Positions 49,013 to 60,399 of a DNA stretch of 64,000 bases are shown here, piece after piece. A program made the position numbers and the translations under genes. The notes under the pieces are model-generated. The model searched no databases. It had not been told where the DNA came from and saw nothing but the letters and a program-made list of their open reading frames with translations. Each line of letters opens with the position of its first letter. Positions within the stretch are counted from its first letter, which is position 1. The stretch is from the NCBI GenBank assembly GCA_019722365.1, contig JADFUC010000159.1, forward strand, positions 245,030-309,029, given 5' to 3'. This DNA is from Lithospermum erythrorhizon. Its lineage: Eukaryota; Streptophyta; Magnoliopsida; Boraginales; Boraginaceae.

Positions 49013-50470
49013 TTTTCCGCCATTTCCAATTGTTTTTTGTACAAGGTTTTCATTCCCCTCCAAAACAGGAACAGTTTGGTTCGGGGACTTGGGGGCATAT
49101 GCATTTTGGAGGTGGTGGCTCCTACCTTCATGGGGATTTGAGGTGGATGCTTTGCCTTATTGCCCTTCTTCTTATCTTGAGTTGTGAGTAGTGGGGGTTA
49201 CTCGTACCCTCCCCCATCTTCACCACAAAGTCCCTATCTTCTTTCTCCTTTCTCTTTGTTAAATCTTCTAAACGCTTCAACTCTTTGCAAGAGTCCCAAC
49301 CGTGCTTAAACCCTTGCGATATTCCGGAAATTCTCGCCTGCTAAGACTGTTGATCCCATATTTAAATAAGGAACACTCTGTTTTTCTTGAGTGGCACGTT
49401 ATAGAGACTTGACTCGTATTGGAATGCTCGAGGAAAAAGATCATCGTTGAATTCCATTCCATCCTCAACCACCTTAAGTAATAAGGTTTTATCCTAAACC
49501 ATATAGGGTCCTCCATCTATTACCTTAGTCATTTCCTCAAGAGAGTTGAACTTAAAAGATAGTCCAACCTCTTGAATAAAGAACTCAATATTACGATAGA
49601 CTCCACTAGACTTCACTATATCTTGCTACGATTAAGGCCGGAAACACACCGAAAAGTACGAAATAAGGTAAAATCCGCGCACTTCCTCAATGGAAGCGAC
49701 ATAAATGCCGTCAATTCAATACATCCCGTCCCCATAGGTTTTAAATTAATAGTAAGGACGACCCGCCCAGAAGGGTGCACATTAGAGCATTGCAGTCCGG
49801 ATAGCGGGACGAGGACGATAGTATACCGGTTCTAACGGACCGGTCGAAGCCGATGTCGGATATTTTTTGGACGGGAACGGTCGATAATTAACGGATGGAT
49901 ACGGTCGGACCGCTCGGGCGGATCGATAGGAAAAAATCCAAAATAAAAAACACAAATCAAAGAAATCTAAATCCCAAAATCAAAACATCTAGAAATTAAT
50001 TTATTTAGCATTCCTTGATTCTCAATACAAATCAAATTCGAGATTCATCATAATAAATCTAAATCGAAATCCCCAATACCAATTAAAACATCTAAAATCA
50101 AAACTCCAAGCCTAAAAGCGATTTTCGGATACATTAGCGGGTTGCCGGTCCGAATGCTTATCGAGTTCGGTTTCATTTTTAAATCGGGACGGACACACAT
50201 TAATGTGGTGGATTAGCGGGCAGATGTGGGCGGATCCGGAAGCCGATTCGCGGTTTACTCGGCCGATACTGACTACAGTTCCTATTACCTCCCAAAAGGT
50301 TTGCAAAGACTTGCTGCATGGGGCGTTCTCTATTTTTCTTTGAATTTTCCCCAATCTCCTCCATAATAGGCGTTTCATGCATGTCCTCCCCGTTCTTATT
50401 CTTCCCAATTATAGACTTGACGTCATGCAGACCGCGTCCGGGGGTAGAGATAGAACTCCAGCACATTCGC
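49013..50470 (-). pseudogene. LINE ORF1 (DUF4283/gag-like) fragment
   Basis: On the minus strand an N-terminal part reads MEEIGENSKKNRERPMQQ then VFANLLGGNRN (about 50362-50270), the phrase typical of plant LINE ORF1 starts. After an inserted segment, frames combine to YSFKFNSLEEMTKVIDGG-type sequence (with shifts), PYMVW-like and KVVEDGMEFNDD (about 49560-49430), which fits the DUF4283 nucleic-acid-binding domain. A basic low-complexity tail with MKTLYKKQLEMAEN runs up to the end of hAT copy A at 49013. Multiple frameshifts. The orientation is opposite to the LINE ORF2 at 56437. Confidence 0.6.
49770..50265. mobile_element. Non-autonomous hAT-like insertion inside LINE ORF1
   Basis: The block interrupts the ORF1 fragment. 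Both margins are rich in CGG/CCG words ('ggaccggtcgaagccgatgt' on the left; 'ggatccggaagccgattcgc' on the right) around an AT-rich, non-coding centre. The left tip 'aagggtgcacatta' resembles hAT termini (TAGGGGTGCA type). The right tip is not clear, so the ends are approximate. Confidence 0.5.
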
Positions 50471-50521
50471 TTCCTCGAACTTTTAGATAATGGGGTTTGG
50501 TAATTTAAATTAAGTAATATA

Positions 50522-50605
50522 ATCCCTCCTTCCCATTAAGATTGTCCAATTATGATTTTCCTAAAAATTAGGCGAACACATTTAATAGTAGTTAAAGTTG
50601 ACTTA
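50522..50605. mobile_element. Stowaway MITE end, family shared with 62892
   Basis: 'atccctccttcccattaaga' and the following ~60 bases, including 'aacacatttaatagtagtta', are the reverse complement of the right part of the MITE at 62892-63066. Similarity stops near 50605, so this is a truncated copy or a different internal variant. Confidence 0.6.
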
Positions 50606-51408
50606 TCTATACCTTATAAAAGTGTGTGAATGTGCTAAGGTGTTTCTTCCATTTTTTCAATTTAGACTAATTTTGCCGCTTTAATCTATATGTTATTATT
50701 AATTAGTATTTACATATAATTTCATAACAATTGACCATCAATGAAATTATTAATAGGCAAAGAGTGGATATTAACATAGTAAACCTTATAAAGATGTGAA
50801 TGTCTTTGAATGTTTTAACTTAGTTTTTGTTAAGACTATTTTGTCACTTTCGATCTATATGTTATTAATATTTTGAACTTATTAAAAACTAAAACTTGGA
50901 TAAAATATACTTATTTTGATGTTGTATATTCTAAGAAAATTAATAATAATGAGAATTGAATAATTAAAAATAGATAACGAAGCATATGTATTTTACTTTA
51001 ATGCACTAATAATAACTCATTAAAATTTTTCTTTAAATCATTAATTAAAAGGTCTCTTGGATATTATGACTCATTATTTCAAATAGTAGGAGTTACACAT
51101 AACATTTAACCTTTCATTAGTTCTTCAATAATATAATATAACATCCTTTTATTAAATATATGACTTCATGTTTCTTATTTCTTCTTGATATAGCATTTCA
51201 CTTTTCGATGAGCGATAATTATTTATGAAATGCTTTTATGAGATTATTAATATTATGCACCAAAGTAAGATTAGGAACCAACCTTCATAAGTTTCTCACA
51301 AAATTGATGACATGGCTGAAAAATAAAGGTAATGAGGAGGAATTCCAATGAAGTTACTACGTGTATACATTTTAGGTTAACTTGTATCTTTTCTCTTTTA
51401 GTTCAATA

Positions 51409-51645
51409 CTCCATCCGCTATTTAATAGTTGTCGTTTTAATAAATAATTTTTTTTATAGTTGTCGTTTTGGAATAATAAATAACATTTTTACATTTTTAA
51501 TGTACTTTTTGACTAATTTTTCTCTTTAAATAAACAACCAACCAATGATATTGTTTCAATTGACTGTCATTCAACTTTTTGGCTTCTTCGTTTTCTTGTC
51601 CCCGTATGCGAATGGCTAAAACGACAACTAAAAAAACGGATGGAG
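51409..51645. mobile_element. Stowaway MITE
   Basis: The left end TA-CTCCATCCGCT and right end ACGGATGGAG-TA are inverted, and the match extends inward ('agttgtcgtttt' versus 'aaaacgacaact'). It is 237 bp with TA target duplications and no coding content. Confidence 0.85.
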
Positions 51646-52544
51646 TATTATTATTGGATTGAAGATCTCAAAATTACTAAATCAACATATAATAAATACT
51701 TTAATAAATTTATTATGTTTTCTAGATTTATTCTTCATTATTCACTGCCCCGAGATTATGAATAGGAATAGATATAGTGCTTTTCGATTATAATGTGGGA
51801 AACTAATTATATTAGAGTCTTTAATAATTAATTTTGAATAATAATATTTTTTTATATAACATAAAATTTAACATTAAGAAGAAGATTTACTTAAGTGTGA
51901 TGAAAATGGTACACACTTATTTGATTTTCTTATTTCAATAAAAAAATATTTGAATAATTATATATGTATATATTATGTTTCTTCTTTGATCATTTCTTTA
52001 GTATGCACATAAAGAGATATATTGATATTTCAATTATCCAAGATAATGAAACTAATGATAGTGGAGTCTTGAATATCGATTAAAAAGAAAATTATATTTT
52101 GAAGATATATCAATTCAGATATTGAATATTTCTTCTTACTTATGAAAGAAAAAACACAAATTTAGTAAAAGAATACTTTATTATACGTAGAAAAATATAT
52201 GTTGATTCTTTTTGTGATATCAAACAGTGTCTTCCTAACTAGGCGTTGATATGTATGTTATTAGGCGTTGATAATTTGATTTTTAATTTGATTGGGAATG
52301 ATTATTGACAATGATATGTATGTTATTAGGCGTTGATAATTAGACGATATGATGTATTAGTTAACAAACAATTAAATTTATCTCTCTTATGATTTATAAT
52401 TTTATTTTTTTATACTTAATACAAAAAAAACCTTCAATTTTGTTTCACTTTGAATTTTGCGATGCAGCCTTGCTGTGGAGTATTACCGATTTCTAAAAAA
52501 TACGTATATATATTGATCAAATGAGCAATGTTGTTAGCCTATAA

Positions 52545-55500
52545 TAGGGGTGCGATCGGACGGTTGCGGATTTTTGGGGGGTGTGGGCAAAAATCCGAGC
52601 AGTTTCGGATTTTTTAGAAAATTAAAAAATCCGATTAAGTTTGTCAATCCGGTCGGACGGATTTCGTATTTAGGATTTTTAGAAAGTATTAAAAATCCGG
52701 TCCGGTTATCCGAAATCCGATTAGGACGGATTTCGGATATCGGATACAGCCCTTTATTGGGCGAATTTTTCAATAGATTTGGTAGGATTTTTATTTATAT
52801 TTTGAGAACTACTTGTTTTTGGGTTAGCTTATATCTGATATTTCTGATAAGAATTGAAATGTCCAAATACCAATATTTACAATCGAGAAACCATCTTGTT
52901 TTGGACCAAAATAATAACATAATAAAATTCAAAACTCCAAATATCTATTAACATGAACAATAATAAGCCAAATGTCCAAATACTAATAATAAGTTCAAAT
53001 GTCCAAATACAAGAATAATAATAAGTTCAATTGTCCAAATACCAGAATATTAATAAATTCCAAATGTCCAAAATACAAGAAAATATCGAAATAAATCGAT
53101 ATATTCAAAACACAATTACGAAGAAAGCTTATAAAATAAGATTACTTTATGCAAAAGTAAATAAATATAGTAGTGTTAAATAAATATATATAAAAAGAAA
53201 AAGAAATACATAATTACAAGAATAATGATGTAGCGTACCATACAAATCCATCTTCCATATCAATACATCACAAAATGACTCTCGAAGCTTCAAAAAGTAG
53301 ATTGCGTCTACAAAAAATAAAATAGATATATTAGTGTTAAATATAAAAATGTAAAAGAAAAAAAATACATAATAATTAGAAGAATACTAATATGAAATTA
53401 TGAACATACCATATGAAGTTTTCTCAAACTTCTGTTATCTTCCATGGTAGTCTTCAAATCGTCTGAGTCGTCCTTAGTTTTAACCAACTTTGAGCCTTGA
53501 GAATTTCGACCGTTTTAGGATTTCAAGAACTTCTATACTCATTCAAAACTCTACCTCACATGCTAAATGCTTGTTGAAGCAAGCGTAGAAAGCTGGAATA
53601 GCTAAAATATCTGCAGCGATCTTAGATAAGCAGGAATATACCGTAGAATTTTGTTTTCCACCCGTTCTAGAAGTGTTAAAAGCTCGAACAAGGTTCACTC
53701 AAATATTGGGTCAATTCACGTTTAATCTCCGAGGATTCCTCCACATCTAATTCCATTTGAAATTCGAAATCCATATCTTCAGACGATATCTCTTCGATGT
53801 ATGACCGGAAGGCATATCGTCCGTGTGACCGACTCTGGCCAATCTGGTACGTCAGCACGTCGATTTACTGCCCCATTGTCCTTCTCGCCGCCTTTGGCTT
53901 AAACTCGGGCTCATCTGGGATCAAGACTAGCTAGCGATAAGCACGGTGTTCTGTAATCAATGCTTATCAGGCTTCACTGTTAATAGAGCCATTCTTCAAA
54001 ACAGATAAATCGCTGCTGTATTCTTCTTGTGTCACATACGAACGTTTAAAAACAGAGGAAGGCGTGTTTAAAGCCAACCAGCTAAAATGGGCTTTCGTAA
54101 AAGCAACCTAAACAAATCTTCGACACAGCGATAAATCATTACCGAAGGAGATGTAGAAGAAGGCATTTTGTTCTTCAAGGATTTTGAAACCAACTACAAT
54201 AACAGCATCTTCCTCTGGCTGTGAAAAATTTTGTTTTGTTTGGCACATCAAGCGTCCAATAGGGTGTCGCTCTTGCTCAATTTTGCTCTGAGCAGCTGCG
54301 TGTGAGCTGGTGCAGACATTCTGGCCTCGCCAGCATCTGTCTTCAAGATGAAGCAGAATAACAGGCAACTGTGAGGTTAATGGCTGCGGCGGCAATGCTG
54401 TGTGATCACGCGACGTCCGCCCCGGCCTGTTTCAAGTGATACTATTTGAAGATGCATTATCAGGTGCTGTTAGAATGTGAGCCCCGTTCGTTAAGCAATC
54501 TCAGGCTCCGCGACATTGCAGCATGACTTTCAATCAGAAAAGTTCAGGTGCAGGTTCGACTATCGGCGACATTATAATGGCGATCAAACAGCCAATATTA
54601 CGGTGGTCAACGTCACGTAGTAGCCGACGTTTAAGCAGCACGTGCTTTCCTTTCGCTGATAAAACGTCGGCGACAACGCGATATGGAAACACAGGCAATG
54701 GTACGGCAAACTCACAAGAGTAAGCATGCTTCGACAAAGAGCCAAATGATAACCGTCAGCTGTGCGCTTATTAAGTTACGGGCTTTGTCTTTTGACGCCA
54801 ACCGCGGCAGAGATCATCCATCGCTGTTTAGCACATAAATCGGCCAATTCGTTTTATGGCAACATGTTCTTATTCCCGCGGTGATGAACTATGACCAACT
54901 AAAGATCGATTCCGTGTTTTATTAATTAATCATTTGCATAAGTTACGAAGCAATGCAGGCACATTACTCAGTACTGCCAGTAATTACAAGTAGAATAAAG
55001 TTCTATCGTCGCCCAGCACCACAGCTAGTTAAGATTGGTCGCATAGGAAAGGTTGAAGGTTATTAGCGGAGGGCGTTGGCATGGTGGATGCGGTGGGACA
55101 CCACAGCTCTAGAAGACCGACTGTCCGATTGTCCATCTTCCAGCTCGTTGTTCGGCGATCGCCATGTCACCGCACCTGTGGAATGGATCGGTGTTCGCCT
55201 GCGGCAAATACATTCATCAGAACAAGCATGTGGAGGTGCAGAACCCAAGGCCAACCATGGCTTCATGGGCGTCAATAAACTACCATCGGCAATTTATACT
55301 CGGGAAACATGAAAAATGACAGATGATGAAGAAAACCGCTACTACAGTCTTAAAGAAGGCTCAAGAAAACACAATGAACTGGCATAAAATAAATGCAGAA
55401 GCTCAATGCTGGAATATTCACCCGGCGAAAAAATATCAAATTCTGGGCTGCGTGCAACGACAACGACAACATGCGTGCGACAATCAAGCTACAGCTGCGA

Positions 55501-56138
55501 GAGATATCGACTCATTATCGAAGTCAAATAGGTGATAAAACAATTATTTCATCATTCAAACATATTAGGAAGAAACTTAGATGCTCCAGCCAGTCGCTGA
55601 GTCTCTGAAATAAACTAATGAATAATAACTAACAACAAATATCGCTCTTTATATCAAGCAATGAAGAGGCAGGGTAGAACATAGCAAACAAGTACTATGT
55701 AACCGACAATCGAAGAACACTTTAGTTTATAACGACCCATGAGTATACAAATTAATAGGCAAAATTAATAAACAGAGGCCGAAATAAAACAGAATGAAAA
55801 TGGCAAAAATAATAAGCATTTGAAAACTGGCAAAATTAGGAGATAATAACTTTTGCACTGGCGAAAGGGCAGTGTTTGTCGTCTCAATCGGCTATGAAGA
55901 CTTTGAGAGGGACTGCTGGCTGAAAAACTGACTGGTGGTGGCACTATTTTGAAATGAAACTGCATTTTAAAAATCTTGTGGAATGGGTTATGATGGGTCC
56001 GTCCGGACCGATAGCCCGGATCCGGTCGGTTCGTTCAAAATATGGATTAAAAAGCCGGTCGGTCCGGCCGATTTTTTTATCAGCGTAACGGACCGGACGG
56101 ATCGGCAATCAGTTTTTATCCGAGTCCAGCGAAGCCCA
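52545..56138 (-). mobile_element. hAT transposon copy B, inverted relative to A
   Basis: The left end 'taggggtgcgatcggacgg' is the reverse complement of the right end of copy A. The right end '...gactcgg'-type block (read on minus: 'ggacggatcggcaatc' region and 'ctcggataaaaactgatt') matches the left end of copy A over about 150 bp. The 3' minisatellite, the two terminal introns and the transposase all recur in the same order on the minus strand. Similarity is high at both ends and in the 3' third and lower in the transposase body. Confidence 0.8.
53400..55290 (-). pseudogene. hAT transposase, copy B, heavily degraded
   Basis: Homologous to copy A, on the minus strand. NNELEDGQSDSRSSRAVVS (about 55160-55105) aligns with NNELEDGVNSTDVSRVVS of A. 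A BED-finger trace 'tgcctgcattgcttcgtaac' lies near 54960. LCAKQ-type sequence follows near 54830. The C-terminal EMELDVEES-like/QMELDVEESSEIKRELTQYL block lies at 53770-53690, and VLNEYRSS-type sequence near 53540. Frames are broken throughout. Confidence 0.7.
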
Positions 56139-56436
56139 CAGGGGAAAGGTAGGCAGTAAAGGCGCGATGGTAAGTAATGGAAAGGATATACCATTGGAAG
56201 AAGGCGGTTGAGGGCTCGAACTAATGATGGATTGTATCACGTCAAGTAGGGGTAGTCTTGAGGAGGGAGGATGCTTCGACCCCAAACATTGTCGATGAAG
56301 AGCTTGACGAGTTACTAGGCGTTACAAGTAGCACATGCAGCGTCGATATCCTCTTGAATGCTCTTTTAGCTTTTATTCTAGTGAAATGAATTTAAGAAGA
56401 TGAGGAGGCACGGAGGCCCTGATCCTCTCGGTTCCT

Positions 56437-59400
56437 CCATGAAGATGCCCATGTGGAATGTTGGTCTCAGGAGAACCTTGAATGATCTTTCGACCCAAGG
56501 ATGAGGTGAAACACAAAAGGTTTCGTTACTTTGTATTCTTGAATCGAAGTTTACTAGTTCAAGATTACAACATTTTGTGGATAACCGATTTCCTACTTAG
56601 GAATCTTGTAATAATTTGATATGGTGGATAATGGGAGGATTTTCTTGTTGTGGAATGGAGGAAGCTAGGAAGGGTGAGATGTGATGTTTTGGAGATAGAG
56701 GTAGAAAGCATGTCGTATCCGTGTCCTTTGCAAAAGCTTCAGAGTCTCTTTTTCTTGGCCTTCTTTGTATGTCCCTTATATAGTGTAAATATAAGAAAGA
56801 ATCTTTGGGATTATTTGTCGTTAGTGGGTTCCTTTATTTCCCAACCTTGGTTGTTCATGGGAGACTTTAATTGCTCTTGCAAACCAAGTGAAAAATGTGG
56901 GAGAAAGAAGCTCACGACGTATGAGTTGAAGTACTTGGGTGAATTTATGATGAAGGGTGGTCTTGAGGATGCTCCATCGACGGGTTTTCACTTTACTTGG
57001 AATAAAGGTTCCTTGTGGACCAAATTGGACCAAGTATTGAACAATCAAGCTTGGCATATGATGGGATCTTCTTGTCTAGCTATTTTTCTACCTATGGAAC
57101 CTTTCTCAGATCATTGTCCGGTTGTTGTTTCGGTTCTTCAAAAGGGAGAAGGAGGATGTAGACCCTTCAAGTTCTTCAACATGTGGCTTAAACATCCGGA
57201 TCTAAAGGAGATTGTTACTAAGTCTTGGGAAATGGTTGTGACGGGTAGTGACCGGTATGTCTTATGTTTTAAACTCAAAGCCTTGAAGAGATTGAAGCAA
57301 GGGGAGTACGGAGGGATTTCGGCTAAGGCTACTAAATCCAATGCGGATTTCAAAGAAGCGATGGACCAATCCCTCATAAAGTTGGGAAATGACTTTCTTA
57401 AAGAGCAAGTTACACTTTTGAGGAAGAAGAACACTTTTGAGAAGGCTGAAATCTCTTTCTTTAGGCAAAGGGCAAAATGCACTCATCTTGTGGAGGCAGA
57501 TAAGGGTACAAAATATTTTCATGCTATTGTGAAGAAAAATTATGCCCAGAACAACATCTCATAAATTGTGAAGGTGGATGGGAGTAAGACTACTTCTTGT
57601 GGAGAAGTGGCTGAGGAGATGGTGGGTTTTTGTAAGGGACTTTTTGGCTCTAAGTACCCATCTACCCCGGTAGACTTGGAGATACTTGGCCAAGGGCCTA
57701 CTTTGGATGTGGATGCGAGGGATTCTCTTATTGTTAACATTACTTTGGAGGAAATTGAAGGAGCTTTCTTTGATATTGGGAATGATAAGGCCCCGGGACC
57801 GGATGGGTATTCATTGTCTTTCTTTAAGTAGAATTGGAAGATTTGTAGGGGATGATTTTGTCAAGGGTATCAAGGAGTTCTTTAGTGGGGGAAAGTTACT
57901 TAAACAATTGAACCACACTATTATTTCCCTTATACCTAAGATGGATCACGACCCTAAAGTTAGGGATTTTAGACCCATTGAATGTACGAATGTAGCCTAC
58001 AAGACCATCACGAAGGTGCTAACCAATCGGATGCTTCCCTATCTACCTTTGCTTGTTGATTCGGCCCAAGGGGCCTTTGTGGGAGGGAGGAATCTCTCGG
58101 GATGATCTTTCTTGGCCTTGAGAGCTTGTAAGGGGGCTATACAAGGAAGAGAGAGAAAGTGCAAGATTATATGACCAAGGTGGATATTAAGAGCTTATGA
58201 TATCGTCTCGTAGGAATTTCTTGGCTCAAAGTGAAGACGAAGTCTCCCGGGTTCAAATATCACCCGAAATGTAGGTCGAATAGAATCACCCACACTGCCT
58301 TTGCGGATGATTTAATGCTTTATTCGAGGGGTGATATTTCCTCTGTTAGTTTTGTCATGGAGTGCCTCAAGAATCTTGAGGAGTGTTTGGGGCTTATGGT
58401 GAGTCCGACTAAGTCTAACATCTTTTTAGCCAGGGTTCGTGGAATTGTCTGGGAGAGGATTCTTGAGGGGATTAGATTTGAAGAAGGGGTGTTCCCAGTG
58501 AGGTATTTGGGCATCCCACTAGTACCTATGAAAGTCTCGGTTGTGGAATTCTCTCCTTTCTTGGAAGCAATCGGCAACTACTTGCAAAAGTGGAAGCCTG
58601 AATCATTTCATTTATGCGGGAAAGTGGAACTCATCCGAATTACGTTGTCTGAGGAGTTAAAGCTTTTTGGTTGCATATTTTCACATGCCCATGACCGTTC
58701 TAAGTAAGTTACTTCCACTTTTTGTATTCCATTCTTGTGAGGAGGAAACATGTCTCGGGTTGGTTGGAAAGATATATGTTGTCCCAAAGATGAGGGGGGA
58801 CTTGGACTCAAACATGTCCAGACTTGGAATATGGCTTTGTTGTCCTGAACATTTTGGGACATCCATACCAATGCGGAGACACTTTGGGTCAAATGGGTGC
58901 ACTCAATCTACTTGAGAGGGGAATCCATATGGGAGAATGAAAGTAGGACCATGATTCCTACCTTATGAAGAGGTTGATTATTATTCGAGATGTAATAGTA
59001 AGAGCTTATGGGAGTCGGGAGAGAGCTATTTCTGGGCTTTCAAAAATGGTGATCGGGGGAAGGTTTGCCTCGGGAAAAGTTTATGAATTGTTGAGGGTGG
59101 GGCGCAACAAGAAGTCGTGGATGACCACCATTTGGAAGAATTATATTCCTCCCCCAGGTTCTCGTTGTGGTATGGAGCACTTATCGCGGCAGAACTGCTT
59201 GCGAACAACCTCGTATTATTTGATCATCCGGATAGGACTTGTAGATTTTGTAAAGGCCCCTTGGAGTCTAAGCAACACATCTTCTTTTCTTGTGCGGTTG
59301 TTGGAGGGATTTGGATGTAGATTAGGTAGTGGCTTGGGGTAAAAAGAGAGATGTCTACCATTGAGAGTGCAACAAAATGGCTCAAGAAAGAGTATGGTGG

Positions 59401-59490
59401 GTGTCGATTGAAGTCTAAGGGAGTGAGACTTGCATTTTCAGTCACCCTATATGAAATATGGAGGGCTAGGAATGCTATTGAGAGTACATG
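56437..59490 (+). pseudogene. Non-LTR retrotransposon (LINE) ORF2, degraded
   Basis: The start region reads MKMPMWNVGLRRTLNDLST, the usual opening of a plant LINE endonuclease. Endonuclease motifs follow: FMGDFNCSCKPSEK (about 56851-56893) and FSDHCPVVVS (about 57105-57135). The open stretch 56650-57564 also carries the linker with GTKYFHAIVKK. Reverse transcriptase shows NDKAPGPDGYS (about 57781-57813), LNHTIISLIPK (about 57907-57940), VRDFRPIECTNVAYK (about 57958-58002) and the catalytic block TAFADDLMLYS (about 58294-58326), then LGLMVSPTKSN and RYLGIPL. A region is missing between about 58105 and 58230. A zinc-binding RT C-terminus (CRFCKGPLESKQHIFFSC) lies at 59240-59300. Stops and shifts split it into at least six pieces, so it is dead. 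No poly(A) tail is evident at the 3' end. Confidence 0.85.
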
Positions 59491-59699
59491 GTGATAAGGT
59501 TGAACGGATCACGATCGTACCAAAGTGAAAACTTGCGCATGGGGTTACTACCGCAAACTGCCGGATTCTTGTACCGTTTTGAATCCTGATAGGGGATTAT
59601 TGTGAATCCCTCATCGGTAGAAGATTGCAGACAGCATTACTATAGCAATTTGCGTCGAGAATAGTTCTTGAGCTTCCGTTACATATGGATGAAGGCTAC

Positions 59700-60110
59700 C
59701 GAAGCGGATGCCCACTAACGGCCTCGGGGAAAGGCGTACGCGAGATTCTTGCGGGGCCGTTAGGTGGTTTCGGCTCGAAAGCGGCTTCAGCGGCAGGCTG
59801 CGTTGAGGCCGTTTATAAGGCCGTTAGGTGATCTTTCTTGGGCAGTAGTGATTTGAAGATTCAACACTTGTGAATTTTTTTTGTAATAGTAGCGGTCGAT
59901 GCAGGAGCTGCAATTGAACGTTGCGGGTTGTTGAGATTTAGCTTTCATATAGCCCGTAATGGCTGCATTTGAGGCCCTTGCGGAGGCCGTTAGAGGTCTT
60001 TTATAGTGTTGTAATGTGTAGCTTTGTCGGTAATGGCACAGCGAAATTCGTATTTGAGGCGTTGCGGGGAGGCCGTTAGAGTACATTTATTTGTGTTGTT
60101 GCTCGTAGTT
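59700..60110. repeat. ~85-bp degenerate repeats with 'gaggccgttag'
   Basis: The core 'ttgcggaggccgttagag' or variants recurs near 59745, 59803, 59976 and 60060, a spacing close to 85 bp or twice that. The last two units also share 'gtaatggc' upstream. It is GC-rich relative to its surroundings. No coding frame is preserved across units. Confidence 0.6.
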
Positions 60111-60399
60111 TGGACGCAAATGGAGTGGAGGACATTAGTCGAGTCGGCTTATGGACTAAACTCCATTAGAGGCGTGCCATTATGATGTATTTTTCGATCT
60201 CATATATATTGAAGTAACCCGTTACATTTAAAGTATTCTAAAATATATTAAATAAATTGGTGGTGTGACTCGGAGATAGTATAAATACTTTCGCAATAAA
60301 ATGGATAAACCAAGACGAGTATAAAAAAAAAAACAAGTAGTATTTTCTTGCCGAATAATAATATATTTAGGACCATTTTGTTAAATTTAGTTACGAAGC

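Noticed and set aside
54523..55608. Plus-strand ORFs within hAT copy B
   Set aside because: Copy B is coded on the minus strand; these are shadow frames without motifs.
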